Source of the DNA: Ruminococcaceae bacterium UBA5401
Lineage (GTDB): Bacteria; Bacillota; Clostridia; Oscillospirales; Acutalibacteraceae
NCBI GenBank assembly: GCA_002409675.1
Contig: DHOB01000046.1
Span: 1-6,487 of the forward strand
DNA length: 6,487 nucleotides
Direction of reading: 5' to 3'
Within the stretch, counting starts at the first letter, position 1; each line of letters begins with the position of its first letter. Both the position numbers and the translations under genes were made by a program. Positions 1 through 6,412 of this stretch are shown here, piece by piece. Below the pieces are notes generated by a model. That model had not been told where the DNA came from, searched no databases, and was given only the letters and a program-made list of their open reading frames with translations.

Positions 1-40
1 AGCAGTCATCCCGAAAGGGGTTGGTTGCTTCGGCTTTTTG
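1..40 (+). terminator. Terminator-like hairpin upstream of the transposase fragment
   Basis: Bases 1-12 pair with 18-29 around a 5-base loop (13-17). There are nine Watson-Crick pairs, two G-T wobbles and one T-T mismatch, and a short T-run follows at 35-39. The T-run begins six bases after the stem, which is loose for an intrinsic terminator. The window starts at the first base of the stem, so the helix could extend further left. It may terminate an upstream gene, or it may be the leader hairpin that some insertion sequences carry to block read-through into the transposase. I cannot tell which. Confidence 0.4.
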
Positions 41-47
41 CTTTAGA

Positions 48-200
48 ATGAAAGCGAAAATTTCAACAGTTGACGCTCCCGATGGACATGGAAATTACAA
101 TACCGCAAGAGGATCCGGTACGGCTTGTCAGCGCCCAGCTTGAGGAACTGGATTACAGGGAACTGTACCGCGCCTATTCTTCCCGAGGAAGAAAATCCGC
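48..200 (+). pseudogene. N-terminal fragment of an IS1182-like transposase
   Basis: The frame that includes codon 70 (TTG) reads QLTLPMDMEITIP, then DPVRLVSAQLEELDYRELY, then AYSSRGRKSA. From memory of the family, this resembles the N-terminal domain (DUF772 type) of IS1182-family DDE transposases. Such proteins are roughly 400-550 residues, so only about the first 50 survive and the whole catalytic region is missing. The likely original start is ATG at 48, which reads MKAK and then shifts out of the conserved frame at the A-run 57-60. With one A fewer, ATG 48 would read straight into FQQLTLPMDM, so a frameshift is likely. No in-frame ATG precedes position 82 and no good ribosome binding site is visible. 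Homology stops near 200, where thiE sequence takes over. The fragment cannot encode an active enzyme. The family assignment is by recalled similarity only. Confidence 0.62.
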
Positions 201-365
201 GCGGCCGTGTCCATTCCCATCGTCGCCATCGGCGGCATCAATCTGCGCACCGCCCCGCTTTTCCGCGGGACGGGCATCGACGGCTTCGCCGTCGTCTCGG
301 CGATTCTCGCCCGGAAAGACATCCGGGCCGCCGCGCGCGGGCTGAGGAACATCCGGATTTCATGA
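192..365 (+). pseudogene. thiE: 3' remnant of thiE (thiamine-phosphate synthase)
   Basis: The third forward frame reads KIRAAVSIPIVAIGGIN, then GIDGFAVVSAILARKDIRAA, ending at TGA 363-365. The pattern IPIVAIGGI, then G-DG-AVVSAI, is the C-terminal phosphate-binding part of ThiE. That TIM-barrel enzyme joins the hydroxymethylpyrimidine and thiazole phosphates to make thiamine phosphate. A full protein is about 210 residues. Only the last 57 or so are here, without a start codon, and the preceding DNA belongs to a transposase in another frame. I infer that a deletion or recombination removed the first three quarters of the gene. The remnant ends 35 bases before the hairpin at 401-432, which may be the original thiE terminator. 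The related protein TenI is an alternative identity. Confidence 0.7.
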
Positions 366-395
366 GTGAAAAACTGAAAATTCAAGCGACATCCC

Positions 396-434
396 AAAAA
401 GGGCCGCACCTGCACGATGCAGGCGCGGTCCCCC
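396..434 (-). terminator. Strong intrinsic terminator of the fuc operon, probably bidirectional
   Basis: Bases 404-414 pair with 418-428 around a 3-base loop. One position is a G-U wobble when read on the minus strand. A bulged base at 429 then separates three more G-C pairs (401-403 with 430-432). On the minus strand the stem is followed at once by five U (400 to 396), a textbook intrinsic terminator about 46 bases after the fucI stop. Read on the plus strand, the stem is followed by a T-rich stretch (435-446) but has one A-C mismatch. It could therefore also stop transcripts coming from the thiE remnant. Confidence 0.85.
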
Positions 435-480
435 TTGTGTTTTTTCTTGCTTTTCTTTATTTCCAAAAGAAAAGCAGCAG

Positions 481-2265
481 TCAGCCGTACAGCGGGCCGT
501 ATTTGCGGCAGGCTGCGTAATCGGCGGCCTGTTTGTCTTCAGTGCCGAACGACGCCCAGGCATGCGGGCGGTACACGTGCTCCTGCGGGACGTTGTGCAT
601 CGTGACCGGAATCCGCAGCATGGAAGCCAGCGTGATCAGGTCCGCGCCCACATGGCCGTAGACCGTCGCGCCGTGGTTCGCACCCCAGTTCGCCATCACG
701 CTGTACACGTCGGTGAAAGCGCCGTGCCCGGTCAGCCGCGGAGCAAACCAGACGGTCGGCCAGGTGGGGTCGGTGCGCCTGTTGAGAATCTCGTGCGCCT
801 TTTCCGGCAGCGTAACCGTCCACCCTTCGGCAATCTGCAGCACGGGGCCGACACCGTCCACAATGTTAAAGCGCAGCATGGTGACGGGCATCTCGCCCTG
901 GCAGCGGAAGTGGCTGGAGAAGCCGCCGCCGCGGAAATACTCGTAATTGGCGCGGCACCAGTCGGTGGCTTTCAGGCAGGCCCGGATGTCCTGCGGCCTC
1001 ATCTCCCAGAACGGCTTCATCACGGACTCGCCCTTTTCGTCCTTGCAGGCGCCCGTCTCGTCCAGCGCCGTCGCGCCGGAATTGAGCAGGTGCATAAAGC
1101 CGTTTGCGGCCTTGCCGGCCGGTTTCTGCCCCGTGACGCGCTCATACGCCTCCGGGCTCCAGTAGGTGCGCACGTCGTGGAATCCCGGCGCGCTGTGGCT
1201 GACCAGAGTGCCGAGCAGCATGGAGATGCAGTTGCAGGTGTCGTTCTCCGTGGCGAAGGGCGTCGGCTGCTTCGGGCCGTTCCAGTCGAAGGTGGAAGCC
1301 AGAATCGCCTCGCTGAAATCGGCGTTCGGCAGCCAGTCGGTCCACTGGCGCTGCCCCTGGAAGCCGCCCGCGACCGCGCTGCGGCCCAGCGCCTCCTCGT
1401 GCCAGCCCATTTCGTCCAGCTTGGGGTTGCCGAACAGGATGTCCCGGATAATCAGGGTCATTTTGGTGATGAAGTCCCAGTCCTGGTCGGGCGGAACAAC
1501 TTTGGATTTTTTGATGATGCCGGCCAGGTTCTTGCCGGCGTTGCAGTCGAAGCCCTCTCTGCAGTTGGTCCTGACCCACTTCAGGGCCTTTTCGGCCTCT
1601 TCGCGGTCGTAGATGCCCAGCTTGATGCGGCGCAGGATTTCGACCATGTCCACCCATTCGGTGCGGATGCCGAAGTATTTCTGGAAGACGTTGGCGTCGC
1701 AGTTGCTGCCCGCGATGCCCATCGGCACGGCGCCGAGGTTCACGTACGACTTGTTCTTCATCCAGCCGACGGCGACCGCGCATCGCGCGAAGCGCAGGAT
1801 CTTCTCCGCCACGTCGGCCGGCACCGTGTTGTCGGAGGCGTCCTGCACGTCATGCCCGTAGATGCTGAAAGCCGGCAGGCCGCGCTGGGCGTGGGCCGCC
1901 ATGATGGCGGCCAGATACACCGCACCCGGGCGCTCGGTCCCGTTCAGGCCCCAGACCGCCTTGATGGTGGAGGGGTCCATGTCGAAGGTCTCGGTGCCGT
2001 AGCACCAGCAGGGCGTGACCGAAAGGGTCGCCACGACGTTCTGGGTCGCAAACTGCTCGGCGCAGGCGGTGGCTTCGGCGCAGCCGCCGATGGTCGTATT
2101 GGAAATCACGACCTGCACCGGCGTGCCGTCCGGATACTTCAGGTTCTCGGTGATCAGCTTCTCGGCATTGTGCGCCATGCGCATGGTCTGGTTTTCAAGG
2201 CTCTCGCGGATGCCGCCCCAGCGGCCGTCGATGATGGGGCGGATGCCGATTTTTGGATACAGCAT
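481..2265 (-). CDS. fucI: L-fucose isomerase
   Basis: The product is a cytoplasmic Mn-dependent enzyme that converts L-fucose to L-fuculose, and in this family often also D-arabinose to D-ribulose. The 594-residue protein matches E. coli FucI (591) end to end by recalled sequence. Landmarks are PKIGIRPIIDGR at the N-terminus, TPCWCYGTETFDMDP, GTERPGAVYLAA, PAFSIYGHDVQDA, AGGFQGQRQWTD and NWGANHG. The metal and catalytic residues known in E. coli (E337, D361, H528) correspond to E340 (ATENDT), D364 (HDVRTYWSPEA) and H531 (NWGANHG), a constant offset of three, so the enzyme should be active. The start ATG overlaps the kinase stop by one base (TAATG). A GAGGAG ribosome binding site lies inside the end of the kinase gene at 2280-2275, nine bases away. 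It is the last gene of the operon, followed by a strong terminator. A long open frame on the opposite strand is a GC-driven shadow. Confidence 0.97.
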   Translation of the reverse strand: MLYPKIGIRPIIDGRWGGIRESLENQTMRMAHNAEKLITENLKYPDGTPVQVVISNTTIGGCAEATACAEQFATQNVVATLSVTPCWCYGTETFDMDPSTIKAVWGLNGTERPGAVYLAAIMAAHAQRGLPAFSIYGHDVQDASDNTVPADVAEKILRFARCAVAVGWMKNKSYVNLGAVPMGIAGSNCDANVFQKYFGIRTEWVDMVEILRRIKLGIYDREEAEKALKWVRTNCREGFDCNAGKNLAGIIKKSKVVPPDQDWDFITKMTLIIRDILFGNPKLDEMGWHEEALGRSAVAGGFQGQRQWTDWLPNADFSEAILASTFDWNGPKQPTPFATENDTCNCISMLLGTLVSHSAPGFHDVRTYWSPEAYERVTGQKPAGKAANGFMHLLNSGATALDETGACKDEKGESVMKPFWEMRPQDIRACLKATDWCRANYEYFRGGGFSSHFRCQGEMPVTMLRFNIVDGVGPVLQIAEGWTVTLPEKAHEILNRRTDPTWPTVWFAPRLTGHGAFTDVYSVMANWGANHGATVYGHVGADLITLASMLRIPVTMHNVPQEHVYRPHAWASFGTEDKQAADYAACRKYGPLYG

Positions 2266-3716
2266 TATTGCTCACTCCTCAGTGTTAAAATTTTGCGATA
2301 GGTTTCATAGGCGTTATCCCACGCGTCCGTGTCGGCGGGCGCGTAACGCTTCAAAGGTTCGCTACGGGCGATGGCCGCCCGGCCGGAGGCGAGGTCCGGC
2401 AGCGCGCCCAGCGCCACAAGCTGGATGATGAAATTGCCCAGTGCCGTGGCTTCGACCGGCCCGGCGACGACGGGAAGGCCGGTGCTGTTCGCGCTCATCT
2501 GGCTCAGCAGGCGGTCTTTGGTGCCCCCGCCGAGGATGTGCAGCACCGCAAAGCGCCTGCCGGTCGCTTTCTGCAACTGCTCCAGTGCGCTGCGGTATGT
2601 AAGCGCGAGGCTCTCGTAGATGCAGCGCATGATTTCGCCCACCGTCTGCGGCACGGGCTGCCGCGTGCGGCGGCAGAATTCCCGCACGCGGCCCGGGATG
2701 TCGCCCGGCGGGGTAAACTCCGGCGCGTTCGGGTCGATGAAGCTGCGCAGCGGCCGCGCCTCCCCCGCCAGACGCTCCAGGTCGGCGAAGGAAAATTCCT
2801 GTCCCCGGCGGCGCCATTCCCGCCGGCTCTCCTGAATCAGCCACAGGCCGATGATGTTTTTCAGGTAGTCGACCTTCCCGTTCGCCCCCAGCTCGTTGGA
2901 AAGACCGAACGCGCAGCTCTCCTCCGTAAGGACGGGGGCGTCCAGCTCCGTACCGAGCAGGCTCCAGGTGCCGCAGGAAAGGAATGCCGCATCCGGAACC
3001 CGGCTCGGCATCGCCGCCACGGCGCACTGGGTGTCGTGGCCCGCCGCGGCAATCACCTTCGCGCCGCCCGGCAGCGCGCCGGTCACGGTGCCGCTCGGCA
3101 CCGGCGAAAGGAGAATCCGCTCCGGCAGGCCGAACGCCTCCAGCACGTCGGAACGCCACCGCCCCGTCCTCGGATCGAGCATCTGGCTGGTGGAGGCGAT
3201 GCTGCGCTCGCAGGCGGCTTTTCCGCACAGCGAATAGGCGAACAGGTCCGGCATGAACAGCAGCGTTTTCGCCTTCCGGAGCAGCTCCGGCTGCTCCCGT
3301 TTCAGCGCCAGAAGCTGGAACAGCGTGTTGATGGCCATAATCTGGTTGCCGGTCCTGGCGTACAGCTCCGCGGCGCCCATTTTTTTCAGGGCCGGCCCCA
3401 GCACGTCCTTCGTGCGTGCGTCCCGGTAATGCACCGGGGGTGCCAGCAGCTTTCCGTCCCGGCCCAGAAGGCCGAAGTCCACGCCCCAGGTGTCGAAGGC
3501 CACGCTGTCGAAACTTCCGGCCTTCTCAAGGCCGGTTCGCACCTGCGCCAGCAGGGCGTCGAAATCCCAGCAGAAGTGGCCGCCCGTTTCGCGGGGGCTG
3601 TTTTCAAAGCGGTGGACCTCCCGGTAGGACAGCCTGCCGTTCTCATAGACGGCCTTCATCGCGCGGCCGTTGGAAGCGCCGATGTCGAAGGCCAGCACCG
3701 CTGCCCGGCCGCTCAT
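2265..3716 (-). CDS. RhaB-family deoxyketose kinase (probable L-fuculokinase)
   Basis: This is a FGGY-family carbohydrate kinase of 483 residues, a normal length. It is expected to transfer the ATP gamma-phosphate to O1 of a 6-deoxyketose. Visible motifs are the N-terminal phosphate loop AFDIGASNGR (9-18), FDTWGVDF (74-81), HYRDART (96-102), GHDTQCAV with the presumed catalytic base D228, the SCGTWSLLG segment that follows, and the adenosine-binding GGGTKDRLLSQMSA starting at G396 followed by GPVEATALGN. The sequence resembles rhamnulokinase RhaB more than E. coli FucK, for example at FDTWGVDF and GPVEA-LGN. Its neighbours are fucose genes, so L-fuculose is the likely substrate by context, and L-rhamnulose remains possible. 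I therefore leave the symbol blank. The start overlaps the fucU stop by four bases (ATGA), implying translational coupling. Only a modest AAGGG lies upstream, inside fucU. Confidence 0.93.
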   Translation of the reverse strand: MSGRAAVLAFDIGASNGRAMKAVYENGRLSYREVHRFENSPRETGGHFCWDFDALLAQVRTGLEKAGSFDSVAFDTWGVDFGLLGRDGKLLAPPVHYRDARTKDVLGPALKKMGAAELYARTGNQIMAINTLFQLLALKREQPELLRKAKTLLFMPDLFAYSLCGKAACERSIASTSQMLDPRTGRWRSDVLEAFGLPERILLSPVPSGTVTGALPGGAKVIAAAGHDTQCAVAAMPSRVPDAAFLSCGTWSLLGTELDAPVLTEESCAFGLSNELGANGKVDYLKNIIGLWLIQESRREWRRRGQEFSFADLERLAGEARPLRSFIDPNAPEFTPPGDIPGRVREFCRRTRQPVPQTVGEIMRCIYESLALTYRSALEQLQKATGRRFAVLHILGGGTKDRLLSQMSANSTGLPVVAGPVEATALGNFIIQLVALGALPDLASGRAAIARSEPLKRYAPADTDAWDNAYETYRKILTLRSEQ

Positions 3717-4147
3717 TCCACGACACCCTTTTTCAGCAGGATATTCGCGTAAATCGCCGTCTCTCCGGTGGCGACGATGGCATAGGCTTTTTTCGCGCGC
3801 TCATAAAACGCGAAGCGCTCGACCATCTCGATGGCCTTCGGGTCCCCCCCGTGCCGGGCGATGGTCGCCTTGTAGTCGTCCCAGATGGTCGGCACCACGG
3901 GGTCGCCGGGCACCACGCTCATCAGGGCGACCGGCTGCTTGCTGTACTTGTCCAGCGGCAGCAGCGCCAGCACCGCGTCCAGCAGCTCGTTCACGCCGTG
4001 GCCGTCCGCCCGGACGACGATCGCGTTTTTCCCCACGCTTTCGGCCGGAAAGTTCCCGTCCGCCAGCACGATCTCGTCGCCGTGGCCCATTTCGCACAGG
4101 ACTTTCAGCAGCTCTGGAGAAAGGATGGAAGGCACGTTTTTCAACAT
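3713..4147 (-). CDS. fucU: L-fucose mutarotase (RbsD/FucU family)
   Basis: The product is a small cytoplasmic enzyme that interconverts the alpha and beta anomers of L-fucose, supplying the form used by the isomerase. The 144-residue protein aligns along its length with E. coli FucU (140). Shared segments are the N-terminal SPELLKVL-EMGHGDEI with the family histidine H22, LAD-NFP with D30, VRADG (45-49), RFAFYERAKKAYAIV (111-125) and ANILLKKGV near the C-terminus. E. coli has DAHFP where this protein has DGNFP, a change also compatible with RbsD-like relatives. The start is supported by AAGGGGG at 4161-4155, seven bases upstream. It is the first gene of the leftward operon and overlaps the kinase gene by four bases. 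Fucose rather than ribose specificity rests on overall FucU resemblance and the adjacent fucI. Confidence 0.95.
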   Translation of the reverse strand: MLKNVPSILSPELLKVLCEMGHGDEIVLADGNFPAESVGKNAIVVRADGHGVNELLDAVLALLPLDKYSKQPVALMSVVPGDPVVPTIWDDYKATIARHGGDPKAIEMVERFAFYERAKKAYAIVATGETAIYANILLKKGVVE

Positions 4148-4245
4148 GGAATAACCCCCTTAAAAATCGGCCGTATTCGGTTCTTCAAAATTCCGGTCCC
4201 CCGGTTTGTTCCTGATTCTGTCTTATTTTCTTTTGCCCAGTTCTT

Positions 4246-4251
4246 ATTATA
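4246..4251 (-). promoter_or_regulatory. -10 element of the fuc operon promoter
   Basis: The minus strand reads a perfect TATAAT at 4251-4246, about 98 bases before the fucU start codon. At spacings of 16-18 bases the upstream hexamers (AGCGCA, GAGCGC, CGAGCG) do not resemble TTGACA. A good -10 without a -35 is typical of promoters needing an activator, here presumably the divergent AraC-family protein. The predicted leader is about 90 bases. I see no terminator or riboswitch in it, and no convincing catabolite-repression (cre) site. Confidence 0.55.
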
Positions 4252-4254
4252 CTG

Positions 4255-4284
4255 TTGAATCTGCCCATGCGCTCGGTGTATAAT
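4255..4284 (+). promoter_or_regulatory. Promoter of the AraC-family regulator gene
   Basis: TTGAAT (4255-4260) and a perfect TATAAT (4279-4284) are separated by 18 bases. This gives a plausible sigma-A promoter starting transcription roughly 30 bases before the coding sequence. It lies back to back with the fuc operon -10 (4246-4251), so the two RNA polymerase footprints overlap. Only one promoter can probably be occupied at a time. Confidence 0.7.
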
Positions 4285-4323
4285 GAGAAAAAGTAGCACA
4301 ATATTCACTTTCAGGAGGCGGCC

Positions 4324-5181
4324 ATGCGTTACCTTGCCTATCACGAGCGGGCTGTTCGCGGCACGTTCGATTTTCCGATTGAACTGTATTATGTGGACGC
4401 GACCCACCCGCGCTATGAGATGCCCTTTCACTGGCATATGGAATGCGAGCTGATCCTCGTGCTGCGCGGCGGATTTTCGCTTTCGCTGGGCGGAGAAAAT
4501 CTCTTCCTTCAGCCGGGGGAATCCGCGTTCATTTCATCGGGCGTCATCCACGGCGGAACCCCGCATGCCTGCACCTACGAGTGCATCGTGTTCGACATGG
4601 ACCGCTTTCTGCAGGACAGCACCATCTGCCGGGCGCGCTACGCCGCCGCGCTGGGAAACGGCGCGCGCATCCGGACGCATTTCGCACCGGGCACGCCGGC
4701 CGGGCGCATTGTGGACAGGCTGTTTGAAACGATGGAGAAAGAGCAGCCGGGCTACGAGTTCACCACGACCGGCCTGCTGTGGCAGTTCATCGGCACGGTG
4801 CTCCAGCAGCGTCTCTACACCGGCCCCACCGAGGAAGAGCGGCGCGGCAGCCGGCGCAGCCGGCAGATGAAAAACGTCCTGCTGCGCATCCGAAAGGACT
4901 ACTCTTCGCCGCTCACGCTGAAGCAGCTGGCCGACGAGGCCGGTCTGGCCCCCCAGTACTTCTGCCGGGTCTTCAAGCAGGTGACCGGCCGCACGCCGAT
5001 CGACTACCTCAACTACTACCGCATCGAGTGCGCCGCAGAGCTGCTCTGCGCCACGGAAGACAGCATCACGGAAATCGCCCTTTCCTGCGGCTTCAACGAT
5101 TTAAGCTACTTTATCCGGCTGTTCCGGCAGATGAAAGGGATGTCGGCCGGGCAGTTCAGGAAGCGGCACAGGGGCGCATAG
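4324..5181 (+). CDS. AraC-family transcriptional regulator of sugar use
   Basis: This 285-residue regulator has the two-part layout of the family. The N-terminal half (about 15-110) is a cupin-like sensor domain with HWHMECE (H36, H38, E42) and LQPGESAFISSGVIHGG (H76). The C-terminal half (about 185-283) carries two helix-turn-helix units. The first is LTLKQLADEAGLAPQYFCRVFKQ-TG from about 197, and the second is ITEIALSCGFNDLSYFIRLFR from about 248, ending in the typical MSAGQFRKRH. The start is fixed by AGGAGG at 4313-4318, five bases away. It is divergent from the fuc operon with a 176-base shared control region. I infer that it senses fucose or a metabolite of it and activates fucU-kinase-fucI. 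The effector cannot be read from the sequence. A role in controlling the downstream binding-protein gene is also possible. Confidence 0.93.
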   Translation: MRYLAYHERAVRGTFDFPIELYYVDATHPRYEMPFHWHMECELILVLRGGFSLSLGGENLFLQPGESAFISSGVIHGGTPHACTYECIVFDMDRFLQDSTICRARYAAALGNGARIRTHFAPGTPAGRIVDRLFETMEKEQPGYEFTTTGLLWQFIGTVLQQRLYTGPTEEERRGSRRSRQMKNVLLRIRKDYSSPLTLKQLADEAGLAPQYFCRVFKQVTGRTPIDYLNYYRIECAAELLCATEDSITEIALSCGFNDLSYFIRLFRQMKGMSAGQFRKRHRGA

Positions 5182-5203
5182 GCTTTCTCCTTTAAAATGG
5201 TAA

Positions 5204-5229
5204 TTGAGCGCCCGCGACGGGGCGCTCAA
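5204..5229. terminator. Bidirectional terminator between convergent genes
   Basis: TTGAGCGCCC (5204-5213) pairs perfectly with GGGCGCTCAA (5220-5229) around a 6-base loop. The hairpin lies 22 bases after the regulator stop and 25 bases after the stop of the convergent binding-protein gene. The T-tracts are short and offset: TTTT at 5237-5240 on the plus strand, and TTTT at 5197-5194 read on the minus strand. Termination in both directions is inferred from position and symmetry. Confidence 0.75.
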
Positions 5230-5254
5230 CTGCGGTTTTATGGATGAGTGAAAA

Positions 5255-6412
5255 TCAGTCGTACAGGTTCTGCGCAATCTCCGGGCTGCCGATATTCTCA
5301 GAAGTGTAGAACGCGCAGCCGGTGTCCTTGTCTTTTACGGACTGGCCTTCCGCGGCGGCGGCCATCAGGTCGACGACCGTGGAGCCGATCGACACAGGCG
5401 CCTGGGTGACGGCGCCGTACATCGAGCCGCCCGAAACGGCGCCCTTCAGCACGGAGCCGGAATCGAAGCCGACGGCGATAATCTGGTCGTCCCCCGTGCC
5501 GCAGACGTGCAGGGTCTCATCCGCGGTCACAACGCCTTCGGCGCCGGTCTGGTTGGTCCCGAAAATGGCGATGGTGTCGGATTCGTTCAGAATCACGCCG
5601 GCCTCCGTCGCACAGAGCTCCGTGGTGGTCTGCGAGGGGACGCGCACTTCAAGAATCACGTTGGCGTTGGCCTGCGTGCCGGTGCTGCCCTTGCTGTCGC
5701 CCACATACTTCTGGTTGCCGGTCACGAAGACCTTCAGGCCGTCGGCGGTCAGCTTTTCAATCATGCCGTCGATAAAGCCGAGGCCGCGGTTTGTGATCGA
5801 CTCGGAGGTCGCGTCCTGGCTGACGACGCCGATGCGGACTTTCTTGTCTTTGCCGAGGCGTCCCTTGATTTTTTTGTACATCCCATCGGCCGCGACCTTG
5901 CCGGCCGCGTAGTTGTCGGTGGAAGCGTTGGCGAGCACGGCGCCCTTCGGGGCGTTCGGCACGCCGGAGTCAAAGCCGATGATCGGGATTTTTGCTTCCT
6001 GTGCCTTCTTGATGGAGGCGAGCAGGGCGTTGACGTCCAGCGCCGCCAGCCCGATCGCGCTGGGCTTGGCGTTCAGCGCGGAGGTGAACTGCTGCACCTG
6101 GGCCGCCACGTCGGATTCGGAGTCGGGCCCGACAAAGTTCATGCTGTACTTTTCATAGCCGGCTTTGTCGTTGAGCTTTTTGATCTCACTCTGAGCGCCC
6201 TTGTAGACGGCCTGCCAGTAAGTGGACTGGAAACCCTTGGAGACGACCTCGAAGTGATAGGTTTTGCCGCTTCCGCCCTTTGCCTCGGATTCCGCGGTCG
6301 ACGCGGCGGAATCCGCTGAGGCGGAGCTCGCGGTCGTTCCGCCGCCGTTGCTGCAAGCAGCGACGGAGAGCGCCATTACCGTGGCCAGAACAAGCGCAAT
6401 GGTCCTTTTCAT
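5255..6412 (-). CDS. RbsB-type sugar ABC transporter substrate-binding lipoprotein
   Basis: The product is a sugar-capture protein tethered outside the membrane. The 385-residue sequence starts with a lipoprotein signal peptide (KR, hydrophobic core, lipobox SVAAC) with the lipidated cysteine at C20. A Ser/Ala/Gly/Glu linker follows to about residue 50, and then a periplasmic-binding-protein-like domain (Peripla_BP_4, the RbsB/LacI fold). Family landmarks are IPIIGFDSG (D148), ASTDNYAAGK (D166), TNRGLGF (R209), GTNQTGAEG (N287), GFDSG (D317) and AVTQAPVSIG (Q337). R209, N287, D317 and Q337 sit where RbsB has ribose ligands R141, N190, D215 and Q235. RbsB R90 appears as serine (S149), so the ligand probably differs from ribose. 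Fucose is a guess from context. GGGAGGA at 6427-6421 supports the start. No permease or ATPase gene is in the window, and a hairpin follows the stop, so partners would lie upstream of this gene beyond the right edge or elsewhere. Confidence 0.92.
   Translation of the reverse strand: MKRTIALVLATVMALSVAACSNGGGTTASSASADSAASTAESEAKGGSGKTYHFEVVSKGFQSTYWQAVYKGAQSEIKKLNDKAGYEKYSMNFVGPDSESDVAAQVQQFTSALNAKPSAIGLAALDVNALLASIKKAQEAKIPIIGFDSGVPNAPKGAVLANASTDNYAAGKVAADGMYKKIKGRLGKDKKVRIGVVSQDATSESITNRGLGFIDGMIEKLTADGLKVFVTGNQKYVGDSKGSTGTQANANVILEVRVPSQTTTELCATEAGVILNESDTIAIFGTNQTGAEGVVTADETLHVCGTGDDQIIAVGFDSGSVLKGAVSGGSMYGAVTQAPVSIGSTVVDLMAAAAEGQSVKDKDTGCAFYTSENIGSPEIAQNLYD

Noticed and set aside
128..563. 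Small open frames on both strands around the thiE remnant and the terminator
   Set aside because: They run across the hairpin and the fucI 3' end, have no supported start, and are out of frame with the recognisable transposase and ThiE sequence.
562..2301. A 579-codon open frame antisense to fucI on the plus strand
   Set aside because: It mirrors the codon pattern of a GC-rich gene, its protein is rich in Arg, Val, Ala and Gly without recognisable domains, and fucI on the other strand is certain.
2538..3752. A 404-codon open frame antisense to the kinase
   Set aside because: It is a shadow of a strongly supported FGGY kinase, with low-complexity composition and no family motif.
4175..4198. 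Near-direct repeat ATTCGGTTC / ATTCCGGTC in the fuc leader as a possible regulator site
   Set aside because: It lies downstream of the predicted -10 where an AraC activator would not normally bind, and the match is imperfect and short.
5507..6319. A 270-codon open frame antisense to the binding protein
   Set aside because: It is a shadow frame. The opposite strand has a signal peptide, lipobox, ribosome binding site and conserved fold motifs.
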